A DNA stretch of 64,000 bases from Paenibacillus sp. Soil750 (GCF_001428045.1 NZ_LMSD01000023.1:434001-498000), one strand, 5' to 3'; positions 52,633 to 63,065 are shown, counted from the first letter of the stretch. The notes: generated by a model from the sequence alone, not told the origin. Program-made: numbers and translations.

Positions 52633-55600
52633 TTGAAGAAGGGAAATGCGAAACGGATAATCAGCTTGCTGCTTGCAAGCGCTTTAACTTTAGCCGGACT
52701 GCCTGCAGGGTTCTCCAAAGCGCATGCCGATAGTGCTGTGGCAGGAACGCCGGGGGGCGTAGATGAGAGCTTGCTGAAATTATGGTTAAAAGCGGATCCG
52801 GCTAGTATGACCGTAAATGGGAGCGGGGAAGTAACTGTTTGGAAGGACAGCAGTCCGAACGGGAATGATTTCATTAATGATGGGACAGTGGGTGACAGTA
52901 GTCCCCGGGCGAACCCGAAGTATGTTCCCTCTAATTCTTCGCTGAATTACCAGCCTGCGGTGCAATTCATTCGTTCAGGCAGCGCAGGCAAAGGCAGTCT
53001 CTTGGTAGACAGGGACGGGCTGTTCGTACAAGATGAAGTCGTAGATCGCGCAAGTGTGTATGTGACGGCCGGCGGATTGTCGGAAACGAATAAGTCTTCA
53101 CAAATTTTCTATGAAACGTTACAAGGGAAAGGGAAATTGGGAGCATACATTCCTTTCTACTCTAATCCTAACACCCAAATATTGTGGGATGCGGGGGATC
53201 TCGCCTCAGGTAACAATCCACGTCTTACAACAGGGTATAGCGTCCCTCTTCGTCAATATAACAGTTGGGGATTTCAATTCGATTCGCAGCCAGTGACAGG
53301 AAATGTCTATCAATCCGTTACGCTGGACGGTCAATCGTATGCGACTTCAACAGCTTCACGTCTTCCGATGAAAGGAGTCGGGAGCAATCCGATGACAATT
53401 GGCTCTGCACTTAGCGGCGGCTCCGGTTACGACGGACAAGTGGGCGAAATGATTGTATTCAATGGTGCACTGACCACGATGCAGCACAATCAAGTTCAAA
53501 CGTACATGGCCCTCAAATTCGGAACACCGCTGAAAGGGAAGGATTACGACTCGGCAGGGGTGTCTCCACAAGTGGTGTGGCCGTCTACGCTTAACGCGGC
53601 ATTTAACAATAATGTAGCAGGCATTGCTAAGGATGAGGAAGGTGCATTGGCGCTGGACACGAGCCGAAGCAGTGAAGGTCCTGCATCTTCACAGGTCATC
53701 ATAAGCGCCAAACAAACGATGGTCGATAAACAGTATCTACTCTGGGGAGATAACGGCAGCACCGCTCCTTGGACACCATACGGGTCGGGCTTCAAGCGCT
53801 TGTCGCGAACTTGGAAGGCTCAGAACACGGGTAATGTTGGCGCTGTGCAGGTCGCATTTCCGCAAGGGATGCTTCCGTCAGGCGGGCTTTTGTTAACGAG
53901 CAGCAGCGGTGATTTCAGCGATGCCGTGTCTCTCCCGCTAACCCAGGTTAACTTGCATGGGGAGACTTACTATGCAGCGGATGTGACGCTTGCCAACGGT
54001 TCGTATTTTACCTTTGCAGAGAAATTGCCGGACATTCAGCTATCTGCCTTAAACGTCTGGGCGGGTAGTCAGCTTCTGGGGATGACATCATCTTTCTTAC
54101 CGACCAAGCTAGACGGTTATGAGGTGACGGTTCCTGCGGATACCGACACGATCCGATTGGAATCGCATGCGGACGCGGGGATTTCCGTGGATGCGACGCT
54201 GACGAACAACGCAGTGGCGAACCAGCCAGTTGGGGATATGAACCAGATTGCCATGACGCCTGGGATTAATAAGATGAAGGTGAACGCATCCAGCGGCAGC
54301 TCGATGAATACGTATGCCTTGCAAGCGTATCGGTTATCGGCCAAAGGAACGAACGGCCGCATACCGATGAACGCTACTACAGTGACTGCTAGTTCGTACC
54401 AACCGAACACAACGAATATTCCGGCCAATGTCGTGGATGGGATCTGGGATGGCGATGTGCGTTGGTCGGCTTCGGGGCAAGGGGAGTGGCTGCAGTTCGA
54501 TATGGGTCAGCCGGAGACAGTAACGTATCTGAACATTGCATTTCTGAATGCGATTGACCGGGTGTCTTCCTTTGAAATTTTAGGCTCGAATCAGGCGGAT
54601 TTCCAGCAATCGACGGTTCTGCTGCCCAAACGAAGCTCCCGAGCACTTCGTGTAGGTGACAGTATTTTGCAGCCTTATGTACTGGGTCAGCCTGGAGCCT
54701 ACCGCTATTTACGGTTGGTTGGGTATGGCAATAGTGCATCAGGAAGTTCAAGCAGTTGGAATAGTATTACCGAAGTTGAGCTTTACACGGGAACACCACC
54801 AGAAGTGACTGAGCCGACAGGGCCAACTGGCCCGCCGCAAGCGGGGGATAAGCCGGTAGAGCCGTTGCCACCAGTACAAGTTGTCCGTGTGAATACGGCA
54901 AGCGAGTTGCAGGCCGCGCTCGATCAGGCTGCTCCAGGCACGACAATTGAGTTGCAGAATGGCACCTACGAGCAGCAAGGGCCTTTCATCATCAAGGACA
55001 AGAAAGGAACGGCTGCGCAACCGATTCGGGTGGTGGCTGTGGAGCAAGGGAAGGCGATTATCGCTGGGGACAGCTATATGTATATCCACAATGCCAGCTA
55101 CGTCAGTGTGGAAGGGCTTATGTTTCATTCCGGCGGCGGGTCGGAGAATAGCGAAGATTCGTTGCGAAGCCGAGGTGTTGTTGACGGTAACTTTTTAGAC
55201 ACTTTGAAAGGGTTGCACCCTGGTGTAGAGCTGTATGACACCAACAATGTCTCCATCCTGCGCAACACGTTTGCCTTAGATGAAACGGGGCAGAAATTCC
55301 GGTTTTCAAAGACTGAGAACGGTGTGAATAAGATCATCTGGTGCGTCATCGGTGTGGAGAACAGCTGCCGTTATGGCAGCGAATATAACGCTAACAACGC
55401 CGTCTATACAGGGGAAACGTCGCATACACCAGGCTCAACGCTGCTCACGGATGGCGGAACGGATCGGCATTATATCCGGGTAGAGGGCAACGGCAGTCAT
55501 AACCGGATTGCCTACAACGATATTGGACCGAAGACTGGCTTTGGCGCTGCAATTACGTACGATGGCAAAGATATGGTTTCGCAATACGACGTGATTGAGT

Positions 55601-57558
55601 ACAATTATTTCCATGATATGGGTCCACGGGTATCCAATGGGATGGAAGCGATTCGTCTCGGACTCTCAGGATTGTCTCTGGTGCCCGGCCATGTGACCGT
55701 GCAATACAACCTGTTTGATGGCTTGAACGGCGAAGATGAGATCGTGTCGGTGAAAAGCAGCGACAATACGATTCGGTACAACACGATTCTGAATTCCTTC
55801 GGAGGCATGGTGGCTCGCCATGGTCATCGTAACAGCTTCTATGGTAACTTTATTATTGCAGACGGGAAAAAAGAAGGTACCAGTGGCTTCCGTATTTATG
55901 GGAATGATCATCAAATTTATAACAATTACATGGAGGGCTTGACCGACGATGCCGTTACAGTTGATGGCGGCACGGAGGATGCCGGGCCGGATGGTTCTGC
56001 GAATCCGATGATCCACTGGGGGATCGGCGTGAATGAGGTGGCTCCACTCCGGAGCTTGTCAGAGGAAAGACAGACGGAATTGCTTCGCGGACATTGGCGG
56101 CAATATAACGTACAGATTTTTAATAATACGATCGTCAATTTAGCCAGCAAAGCTTCCGCGCTGAAAATGGACAAACGGACATTCGAGCCGACTGGGACGC
56201 AAGTGTATAATAATGTGATCTTCAGCAATGCGGGAACCATATTTAATGAGACCAATAAAATTACGGTTGATGGCAGACCCAACTATGTTGGCAACATGAC
56301 CGATGGCCTTGCGGCTGTGTCAGCAACTGCGAGTGTTGTCAACGCCACGTACAAAGGTGACTTGAAGTTGGTTCGCGGCATCGACGGACTGATCCGGTTA
56401 TCGCCGTTAAGCCCTGCGGTTGATGCAGCCCAAGGACCGTACCTGCCGGCGGATGATATGGACGGCCAAAGACGGACGAATACAGTCGACGTCGGAGCAG
56501 ATGAATATGTGCCTGCGAGCGTGCTGACGCAGCGACCGCTAACGTCGGCCGATGTTGGGCCAGCCGCAGGACGGAACGTACCGGTGGAAGAGGAGAAGCC
56601 GGCCCTAAGCAGCCTTCAAATTAGTTCGAATCTGACAATCGCACCGGCATTCAGTTCGGAGATCACTTACTACACCGTGACGGTCCCAACGGGGATTAAC
56701 AGTTTGACATTGACGCCGACTTCGATCGGTCAGGGGGCTGCGATTCAAGTGAGCGTAGACGGTGGTGCGCAGCAGTCCGTTATTAGCGGCAGTGAGAGCA
56801 GATCACTAGCCATTGCCGCCAGAGGCAGTGTAGTTCTGTTGGATGTGTCTATGCCATCCGGTGTACATAAAACCTACACACTACTGGCACAGCGTCCACC
56901 GGCAAGTGGTTCATCTTCATCGGGATCCACATCGGGGTCTACCCCGGTGCCTGTACCAACACCAACGCCGAAGCCAATACCGGAACCGAGTAAACCGCCT
57001 GTAATTCCTACAGATACGTCCAAACAGCAATCATTCGCTGATGTGCCGAATCACTGGGCGTCGGAGGTTATCTCTCGCGCTGCTGCCAAAGGCATCGTGA
57101 ACGGTTACACAGATGGCAGCTTCAAACCTGACGAGCCCATGACGAGAATGCAATTTGCAGCTATGCTGGTTCGAGCTCTTGGTTTGAAGGCCGAAACGTC
57201 AGCGACTAAGTTTGCCGATGGGGCAGACATACCAGCCTGGGCAGTCGGCGAATTGGGGGCAGCGCTGAAAGCGGGCATTTTACAAGGCTATGAAGACGAG
57301 TCCTTGCGGCCTAATAAACCGATCAACCGAACAGAAATGGTTGCTATGCTAATAAGGGCTTATAATCAACATGGGGGAGTTTCATCCCAAGTATCATTTA
57401 GCGACATTTCCCAAATTCCAGCTTGGGCATTGCCAGCCATTTCGCAAGCCGTTTCCCTAGGGCTAGTAACCGGGCGTGAGCAAAATATGTTCGAGCCGTT
57501 AGCTGGAGCAACGAGAGCGGAAGCGGTAACGATTATTATGCGGTTATTGGAACGATAA
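52633..57558 (+). CDS. SLH-anchored PL6 lyase (chondroitinase B / alginate lyase type)
   Basis: A 1641-residue secreted enzyme starting at TTG (MKKGNAKR) with GAGGTGAT eight bases upstream; the signal peptide ends near KAHAD. Order: LamG-like domain (about 40-295), a beta-rich region, cadherin-like domain (to about 570), F5/8 type C discoidin-like domain (about 576-720), Pro-rich linker, PL6 beta-helix (about 750-1315), a second cadherin-like domain (about 1330-1420), a Ser/Gly/Pro linker and three SLH repeats (1468-1641). The catalytic pair is intact: K1041 (IVSVKSSDN) and R1062 (MVARHGH), 21 apart as K250/R271 in Pedobacter chondroitinase B. PL6 cuts dermatan sulfate or alginate; sequence alone does not decide. 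Confidence 0.9.
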   Translation: MKKGNAKRIISLLLASALTLAGLPAGFSKAHADSAVAGTPGGVDESLLKLWLKADPASMTVNGSGEVTVWKDSSPNGNDFINDGTVGDSSPRANPKYVPSNSSLNYQPAVQFIRSGSAGKGSLLVDRDGLFVQDEVVDRASVYVTAGGLSETNKSSQIFYETLQGKGKLGAYIPFYSNPNTQILWDAGDLASGNNPRLTTGYSVPLRQYNSWGFQFDSQPVTGNVYQSVTLDGQSYATSTASRLPMKGVGSNPMTIGSALSGGSGYDGQVGEMIVFNGALTTMQHNQVQTYMALKFGTPLKGKDYDSAGVSPQVVWPSTLNAAFNNNVAGIAKDEEGALALDTSRSSEGPASSQVIISAKQTMVDKQYLLWGDNGSTAPWTPYGSGFKRLSRTWKAQNTGNVGAVQVAFPQGMLPSGGLLLTSSSGDFSDAVSLPLTQVNLHGETYYAADVTLANGSYFTFAEKLPDIQLSALNVWAGSQLLGMTSSFLPTKLDGYEVTVPADTDTIRLESHADAGISVDATLTNNAVANQPVGDMNQIAMTPGINKMKVNASSGSSMNTYALQAYRLSAKGTNGRIPMNATTVTASSYQPNTTNIPANVVDGIWDGDVRWSASGQGEWLQFDMGQPETVTYLNIAFLNAIDRVSSFEILGSNQADFQQSTVLLPKRSSRALRVGDSILQPYVLGQPGAYRYLRLVGYGNSASGSSSSWNSITEVELYTGTPPEVTEPTGPTGPPQAGDKPVEPLPPVQVVRVNTASELQAALDQAAPGTTIELQNGTYEQQGPFIIKDKKGTAAQPIRVVAVEQGKAIIAGDSYMYIHNASYVSVEGLMFHSGGGSENSEDSLRSRGVVDGNFLDTLKGLHPGVELYDTNNVSILRNTFALDETGQKFRFSKTENGVNKIIWCVIGVENSCRYGSEYNANNAVYTGETSHTPGSTLLTDGGTDRHYIRVEGNGSHNRIAYNDIGPKTGFGAAITYDGKDMVSQYDVIEYNYFHDMGPRVSNGMEAIRLGLSGLSLVPGHVTVQYNLFDGLNGEDEIVSVKSSDNTIRYNTILNSFGGMVARHGHRNSFYGNFIIADGKKEGTSGFRIYGNDHQIYNNYMEGLTDDAVTVDGGTEDAGPDGSANPMIHWGIGVNEVAPLRSLSEERQTELLRGHWRQYNVQIFNNTIVNLASKASALKMDKRTFEPTGTQVYNNVIFSNAGTIFNETNKITVDGRPNYVGNMTDGLAAVSATASVVNATYKGDLKLVRGIDGLIRLSPLSPAVDAAQGPYLPADDMDGQRRTNTVDVGADEYVPASVLTQRPLTSADVGPAAGRNVPVEEEKPALSSLQISSNLTIAPAFSSEITYYTVTVPTGINSLTLTPTSIGQGAAIQVSVDGGAQQSVISGSESRSLAIAARGSVVLLDVSMPSGVHKTYTLLAQRPPASGSSSSGSTSGSTPVPVPTPTPKPIPEPSKPPVIPTDTSKQQSFADVPNHWASEVISRAAAKGIVNGYTDGSFKPDEPMTRMQFAAMLVRALGLKAETSATKFADGADIPAWAVGELGAALKAGILQGYEDESLRPNKPINRTEMVAMLIRAYNQHGGVSSQVSFSDISQIPAWALPAISQAVSLGLVTGREQNMFEPLAGATRAEAVTIIMRLLER

Positions 57559-57606
57559 CGTCATTTCGATCTCATGTACAACTTCACTTAAAGGGTAGAT
57601 CATATG

Positions 57607-57653
57607 CAGTAGGCCTGGCATCCCGTTTTTTTGGGGATCTGGCCTGCTGCATT
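57607..57653 (+). terminator. Imperfect long hairpin after the PL6 lyase
   Basis: GCAGTAGGCCTGGCATCCC pairs with GGGGATCTGGCCTGCTGC with a few mismatches around a T-rich loop. No long T run follows, so it may only partly terminate before the 57692 gene. Confidence 0.5.
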
Positions 57654-57691
57654 TAGTGCTTTGTTTGCTTATATGAAGGGAGAATTTAAAG

Positions 57692-58819
57692 ATGGAACAT
57701 TTTGGCCAAATAAATAAAGAACATTGGAGCTTATACGTCGATCTGACTGCAATAATCCAACAGGCTGATGCCTGCCTGACGACTCTTCCTGTACAGATTA
57801 CGGATGAGATAGCCCCTCATAGCCCTGGAAACGCTCATGACTATTATTCAAACGGCGATTATTGGTGGCCAAATCCCGATACGCCAGATGGATTGCCGTA
57901 TGTACGCCGTGATGGCGAGAGTAATCCAAATAATTTTCATGCACATCGGATTCTGCTTCGCCGAATGCGATCTCGAGTCGCTTGTCTGGCTGCCGCATAC
58001 CGGATAACGGGTGAGCAGCGGTACGCTTCCCACGCCGTTCGGCTGCTAGACGCATTCTTTGTCAATGAGAGCACACGAATGAATCCGCATCTGCTTTACG
58101 CACAAGCTGTGCCTGGCGTTTGCGACGGGAGAGGGATCGGTGTGATTGATACGCTGCATTTGATTGATGTGGCAACAGCTGTTCAGATTCTACAACGCAG
58201 TCATATGTCCTTAGCAGATTCTCTCGTCCTACAAAATGTTTCCGCATGGTTCACAGATTACTTGAAATGGATGAATGAGCATCCGCAAGGGGTAGAAGAG
58301 AGAAACGAACCAAACAATCATGGGGTATGCTGGTATGTGCAGGCGGCCGCATTCGCACGGTTGACCTGTCAACATACGATGCTGGATTGGTGCAGAGAAC
58401 AATACAAGACCAAACTACTGGTCGAACAGATGGCCACAGATGGCAGTTTTCCAAGGGAATTGTCCCGTACAAAGCCCTATGCCTACTCTCTTTTTACACT
58501 CGATAATTTCGTTACGCTTACGCATCTTCTTTCTACGCCTAACGATAATTTGTGGAAATTTCAGCTGTCAGATGGCAGAGGCATAGAGAAAGGGATCAAC
58601 TTTTTATTACCCTATATAGAAAATAAGCAAACTTGGCCCTATGGCCGAGATGTCGAATATGATGCGCAATGGCCTGTAGCTATGTCATTTTTACTGTTTG
58701 CAGGGTTGGTTTATGATTCTGAAAGGCTTCTTGCGTTATGGCATAAATTAGATCAAAAGCCGAAAGAAGATGAACTGCGGCGGAATATGGCTATTAAGCA
58801 GCCGCTGCTTTGGATATGA
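57692..58819 (+). CDS. Cytoplasmic alginate-lyase-family (PF05426-like) enzyme
   Basis: A 375-residue all-helical protein without signal peptide. The N209-H210 pair in EPNNHGVCWY and Y263/Y265 in TKPYAYSLF correspond in order and spacing to N191/H192/Y246 of the PL5 lyase A1-III; YYSNGDYWWPNPDTPDGLPYVRRDG is typical of this Pfam family in Gram-positives. It probably degrades imported oligouronides made by the PL6 enzyme. AGGGAG precedes the ATG. Exact linkage specificity is unknown, and some members of this family lack a proven activity. Confidence 0.8.
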   Translation: MEHFGQINKEHWSLYVDLTAIIQQADACLTTLPVQITDEIAPHSPGNAHDYYSNGDYWWPNPDTPDGLPYVRRDGESNPNNFHAHRILLRRMRSRVACLAAAYRITGEQRYASHAVRLLDAFFVNESTRMNPHLLYAQAVPGVCDGRGIGVIDTLHLIDVATAVQILQRSHMSLADSLVLQNVSAWFTDYLKWMNEHPQGVEERNEPNNHGVCWYVQAAAFARLTCQHTMLDWCREQYKTKLLVEQMATDGSFPRELSRTKPYAYSLFTLDNFVTLTHLLSTPNDNLWKFQLSDGRGIEKGINFLLPYIENKQTWPYGRDVEYDAQWPVAMSFLLFAGLVYDSERLLALWHKLDQKPKEDELRRNMAIKQPLLWI

Positions 58820-58902
58820 GGGACTTAAATCCGAGACGGGTTCCTCTATTTTCGCTATAATATATGAAAGCAGTTACAAATGGGGATAAGGGGTTAGTGC
58901 TA

Positions 58903-61218
58903 ATGAAGTTTAATCGGATCCGGTTTAATAAACGCAGCGTAATGTTTACTTGGTTTACTTCTTATATTTCCGTACTGCTCGTCCCAATCATCATAAGCGG
59001 AATTCTATACGCGGCTTCATGGCATGTGGTCGAATCGGAAGTAAATCGTGCCAATACGAACGCATTGAAGCAGATGGAATTGGCAATAGATAACAGTTTG
59101 GGAGGTATTGAGCGATTAAGTCTGGAAATTTCCCTCAATAAACAGGTAAATGCGTTTATCAATACCTCACTGCCGCTTTCGGATAACGATTATTACGATT
59201 TAGTCACCATTTCGAATGATTTGCGGGTGTACCAGACAGCGAATGAGTTCATTGAACAAATTTATCTGTATTACAAAAATAGCGATACGGTCATATCGAC
59301 TCGTAATCGGACGGACGGCCGCCAATTGTTTCAGATGCTAGACGGACAAACCCTGAGAGGTTATGATGCTTGGAAGTCATTTCTAGACGATCGCTATGTC
59401 CAGGCCTATATGCCAGTGACGATGAAAGAGAATGACAATTCGTACAAAGCTGTTTTATTTGCCAAATCCGTTTCACTGGCGAATCGCGATCAGCCAGGAG
59501 CGGTGCTCCTATTTGTAATGAAAGATACGAAACTGCTTGCCAATCTTCCACCATCTGAAGCGACATCTGTTGCGCTGCTGGATAAAGAAAACCGACTTGT
59601 TGCTTCTAGTGGTCTTGAGCAAAGGCCGCAATTTCTTACCTATGACAAATTTACTGGTGAAAATGGACTCTTCTACGGGGATGTAGCCGGGGAGCAGGTC
59701 GCTGTATCCTATACCACCTCAGCTAGGACAGGTTGGAAATACATGTCGATGATTCCTGCTGAGCGCTTTGACGACAAGATGAGATACATGAAAAGGCTCG
59801 TGTATGCTAGCATTTTACTCAGTCTTCTGCTAGGCGGAGTGGTCACTTTCTTGTTCCTTCGCAAAAATTACAATCCGATTAATCTCCTTATCCGCAGCTT
59901 CTCAATGAAAGCAGGGATTTCATTTGCCGAGGGAACGAATGAGTATGGTTTCCTGCAAGATGCGCTCAACAATACATTCGCGGAGAAAGAGCAGGTTGAT
60001 CGCCGTTTGCATCAGCACCGCGATGCTATTCGCTCGCATTTTCTGCAAGGGCTCCTAAAGGGGAATCTGGAGCAGGACATTCCAGTGCATGAATCACTCT
60101 CAGCGCACGATATTCGGCTGTCTTCGCCTCATTTTGCTGTACTCTTGTTCCATATCGATCATTTTGGCAAGTTCCAGGATGATGTCACGGTAGATCCACA
60201 GAAGGTGAAGTTGATGCAGTTCATCCTGATGAATGTGGTGGAAGAAGTGATCGGCAGCCAGCATCGAGGTTTCGTAACTGAAATGGATGACATGCAGGCA
60301 TGTATTTTTAATTTTGGCACGGGGCAGGACCCAGAGGAGCTGCGGCGGGTTGCCGAGCAGGTGAAATTGTTCTTGCTTGACCATTTCCATGTCCATTTGA
60401 CGGTGTCCATCAGCGGGATTCATTCCGAGCTGTTAGGAATTGCTGGGGCTTATCAAGAAGCGCTGTCGGCGATGGCTTATCGACTTGTGGTAGGGGGCGG
60501 AGAGATCATTCGATACGACGAATTACCGAGTTCCGAAGCTGCCCACCAGGCCGGAAACTATTATTACCCGTTGCATGTGGAGCAGCAATTGATTAATTTT
60601 GTCAAAACAGGCGATTATGAGAAGTCGAGCTCCATCATTGAGCAAATTATAGAAACAAATGCATCTAATGCGGTGTTGTCCGTCCCACTCGGCAAGTGCC
60701 TCATGTTTGATCTGGCTAGCACGATGTTGAAAACGATGAATGAAATCGGCTCGCAAGGTAATAAAGCATCCTTTATTGAACAGTTTCATCCTGTGGAACG
60801 ACTTTTCGGATGCGAAACGATGAAAGAAATGAAAGGGGAAATCCTCTCGATTCTTGAGCAGGTCTGCCAATCCATCCAAGCTGAGCGCAAACAGGAGTAC
60901 AGTCCGCTTGGCGAGCTTGTAAGCTCATTTGTGAAAGCCAACTATGCGGAAGATAATTTGAACATTTCGATGATTGGAGAGAAGTTTGGAATTACACCTT
61001 CTTATTTATCCAAACAATTTAAGGCACAAACCGGCGATGCACTGCTTGATTTTATTAGTCGAACACGGTTGGAAGAGGCCAAGAAGCTGCTAAGCGAACA
61101 ATCGCTCTCCATTATGGAGATTGCACGGAAGGTGGGGTATGCGGATATCAATACGTTTAATCGAACCTTCAAGAAGTTTGAGGGCATTACGCCAGGGAAA
61201 TACAAAGAACTAAAGTGA
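58903..61218 (+). CDS. Membrane-bound AraC-type receptor-regulator
   Basis: About 771 residues from the ATG at 58903 (AAGGGG nine bases upstream; the ATG at 58864 is directly behind a TATAAT and lacks a site). One membrane segment near residues 15-35 (FTSYISVLLVPIIISGILYAA), an extracellular Cache-like sensor to about 300, a second membrane segment (VYASILLSLLLGGVVTFLFL), a long cytoplasmic region, and a C-terminal AraC double helix-turn-helix (NISMIGEKFGITPSYLSKQFKA; LSIMEIARKVGYADINTFNRTFKK). It can sense outside the cell and bind DNA in one chain. Likely targets are the flanking PL6 gene and the 61431 transporter genes. Confidence 0.9.
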   Translation: MKFNRIRFNKRSVMFTWFTSYISVLLVPIIISGILYAASWHVVESEVNRANTNALKQMELAIDNSLGGIERLSLEISLNKQVNAFINTSLPLSDNDYYDLVTISNDLRVYQTANEFIEQIYLYYKNSDTVISTRNRTDGRQLFQMLDGQTLRGYDAWKSFLDDRYVQAYMPVTMKENDNSYKAVLFAKSVSLANRDQPGAVLLFVMKDTKLLANLPPSEATSVALLDKENRLVASSGLEQRPQFLTYDKFTGENGLFYGDVAGEQVAVSYTTSARTGWKYMSMIPAERFDDKMRYMKRLVYASILLSLLLGGVVTFLFLRKNYNPINLLIRSFSMKAGISFAEGTNEYGFLQDALNNTFAEKEQVDRRLHQHRDAIRSHFLQGLLKGNLEQDIPVHESLSAHDIRLSSPHFAVLLFHIDHFGKFQDDVTVDPQKVKLMQFILMNVVEEVIGSQHRGFVTEMDDMQACIFNFGTGQDPEELRRVAEQVKLFLLDHFHVHLTVSISGIHSELLGIAGAYQEALSAMAYRLVVGGGEIIRYDELPSSEAAHQAGNYYYPLHVEQQLINFVKTGDYEKSSSIIEQIIETNASNAVLSVPLGKCLMFDLASTMLKTMNEIGSQGNKASFIEQFHPVERLFGCETMKEMKGEILSILEQVCQSIQAERKQEYSPLGELVSSFVKANYAEDNLNISMIGEKFGITPSYLSKQFKAQTGDALLDFISRTRLEEAKKLLSEQSLSIMEIARKVGYADINTFNRTFKKFEGITPGKYKELK

Positions 61219-61238
61219 ACTGTTACCGTTTGACATGG

Positions 61239-61275
61239 AGTCGTACAAGCTTGCTTGCGCGACTTTTCATTTTTT
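61239..61275 (+). terminator. Probable terminator after the AraC receptor gene
   Basis: AGTCGTACAAGC (61239-61250) pairs with GCTTGCGCGACT (61253-61264) with two mismatches, followed by TTTCATTTTTT. Confidence 0.6.
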
Positions 61276-61291
61276 GCACAGTGATTTTGGA

Positions 61292-61344
61292 TTCTGATGA
61301 TTGCTTTCTATGGATTTTAAATAGGGATTTGCAGTTTTGACGAT
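61292..61344 (+). promoter_or_regulatory. TTYTGAYGAT motif pair upstream of the 61431 lipoprotein
   Basis: TTCTGATGAT (61292-61301) and TTTTGACGAT (61335-61344) are 43 bases apart. The motif also forms the pair at 52504-52532. TTGACG at 61337 with TTTAAG at 61359 may be a weak promoter overlapping the second copy. Confidence 0.4.
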
Positions 61345-61430
61345 ATTCAAAATGGTGCTTTAAGAGCCATACTGAAGGTACAGTGCTGCAACGAAATCAA
61401 TCGCACTAGACAATATGAGGGGGATTCCAC

Positions 61431-63065
61431 ATGAGCAGTCGTTCAAAAAGAAAATCCATTAGCCTGGCACTAAGCGTTGTGGTCGCTTCCAGTATGTTCG
61501 CCGCATGTTCCAAAGAGGCAACGAAGTCTCCAAGTGAAACGGGAGCTACTACAACGACAGCACCAACTGCCGCAGCAGGCAAATATCCAATTGTTACGCA
61601 AGAAACACTAACATCTTGGGAGCAAATTAACCCGAACTTGACAACGTTATTTCCGAACCTTGGCGATTCCCCGTTTGGCAAGCGATTGGAGAGCGAAACC
61701 GGCGTTAAGGTCAAGTATACGCATCCTGCTGACGGTCAATCGAAGGAACAATTCAACTTGCTGATCGCTTCGAATAATCTACCGGATGTGATTGAATATA
61801 ATTGGGGCGGCGGCGGAACGGCGGCGTATCCAGGTGGACCGGAGAAGGCGATTGCCGACAAGGTCATCCTTCCTCTTAACGACTTGATCGATAAGAATGC
61901 GCCTAATTTGAAGAAGCTGTTGCAACAGGATAAAGAGCTGGACAAAATGATTAAAACGGACAACGGCACCTACTACGCTTTTCCAATGATTCGTCCGGAC
62001 AATGGCCTGGTTTTCCGCGGACCGATGCTTCGCAAAGACTGGCTGGATGAGATGAACCTCAAAGTGCCTACAACAATTGATGAATGGTACACCGTATTGA
62101 AAGCGTTTAAGGAGAAAAAAGGAGCATCCGCAGCTTTGACCGCTCAATACAGCAATGAATTGAATATCCAGGATGCTTTCATTGGCGCTTATAAAACAGC
62201 CAACCGTTTCTACGTTGATGATCAAGGTAAGGTGAAATACGGGCCGATCGATCCTCAATTCAAAGATGCGCTCACTCTGCTGAACAAATGGTATGCGGAA
62301 GGATTGTTGGATAAAGATTTTGCATTGAATACGGATTCCAAATCGCAGGATACGAAATTACTGAGCAACGCTTCCGGTGCGACAGTTGGCTTACTCAGTG
62401 CCGTGGGTAAATGGATGGATACGGGCAAGAAGACGAACCCGAACTACCAGCTAGTAGCTGCTCCATACCCGACGTTGAACAAAGGCGAACGTGCTTTCAT
62501 CGGTCAACGTGACTTTAAATACAACCCAGCTGTAAGTAAAGCAGTTGCAGGGGATTCCAAACATGCGGAGCTGGCTGTCAAATGGATGGATTATGCGTTT
62601 GGCGAGAAGGGCGCATTGCTCTTCAACTTCGGTATTGAAGGCGAAAGCTATACGATGAACAATGGCGTGCCAACGTTTACTGATAAAATTACCAAAGATC
62701 CGAAATTCAGCCTGCAGCAAATGGTTTCCCAATATACGAAACCGAACGGTCCATTCTTGGGTGACAGCCGGAAGAGCTTCAATACGTACAAAGAGCAAGA
62801 TGACGCTGTCAAGATTTGGGAGCAAACGGACGCTGCTAAGCATGTGATGCCTCCTTTCTTGACGCCGACAACAGAAGAAAGCAAAGAGTTGGCAAAATTG
62901 AGTACAGCGATTACGAGCTATAAAGAAGAAATGTTCGTTAAATTTGTCATGGGCAAAGAGCCGATCAGCAAATTCGATGACTATGTCAAACGGGTTAATG
63001 AAATGGGTATCGACAAGGTGACCCAAATTTATCAACAAGCGCTGGATCGATACAATAAGCGATAA
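61431..63065 (+). CDS. Extracellular solute-binding lipoprotein of an Lpl-type transporter
   Basis: A 544-residue lipoprotein with lipobox FAAC (C26) and a Thr/Ala-rich tether. Typical of large oligosaccharide-binding proteins: LIASNNLPDVIEYNWGG, FRGPMLRKDWLDEMNLKVPTTIDEWYTVLKAFK and the C-terminal VMGKEPISKFDDYVKRVNEMG. An LplB-type permease follows. Probably binds products of the PL6 lyase. ATG after GAGGGGGA. Confidence 0.92.
   Translation: MSSRSKRKSISLALSVVVASSMFAACSKEATKSPSETGATTTTAPTAAAGKYPIVTQETLTSWEQINPNLTTLFPNLGDSPFGKRLESETGVKVKYTHPADGQSKEQFNLLIASNNLPDVIEYNWGGGGTAAYPGGPEKAIADKVILPLNDLIDKNAPNLKKLLQQDKELDKMIKTDNGTYYAFPMIRPDNGLVFRGPMLRKDWLDEMNLKVPTTIDEWYTVLKAFKEKKGASAALTAQYSNELNIQDAFIGAYKTANRFYVDDQGKVKYGPIDPQFKDALTLLNKWYAEGLLDKDFALNTDSKSQDTKLLSNASGATVGLLSAVGKWMDTGKKTNPNYQLVAAPYPTLNKGERAFIGQRDFKYNPAVSKAVAGDSKHAELAVKWMDYAFGEKGALLFNFGIEGESYTMNNGVPTFTDKITKDPKFSLQQMVSQYTKPNGPFLGDSRKSFNTYKEQDDAVKIWEQTDAAKHVMPPFLTPTTEESKELAKLSTAITSYKEEMFVKFVMGKEPISKFDDYVKRVNEMGIDKVTQIYQQALDRYNKR

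Noticed and set aside
58855..58860. TATAAT as promoter of the AraC receptor gene
   Set aside because: No -35 hexamer at a usable distance, so it was not listed as a promoter.
62451..63038. Antisense frame of 195 codons
   Set aside because: Opposite a clear solute-binding lipoprotein; no homology and no start signal.
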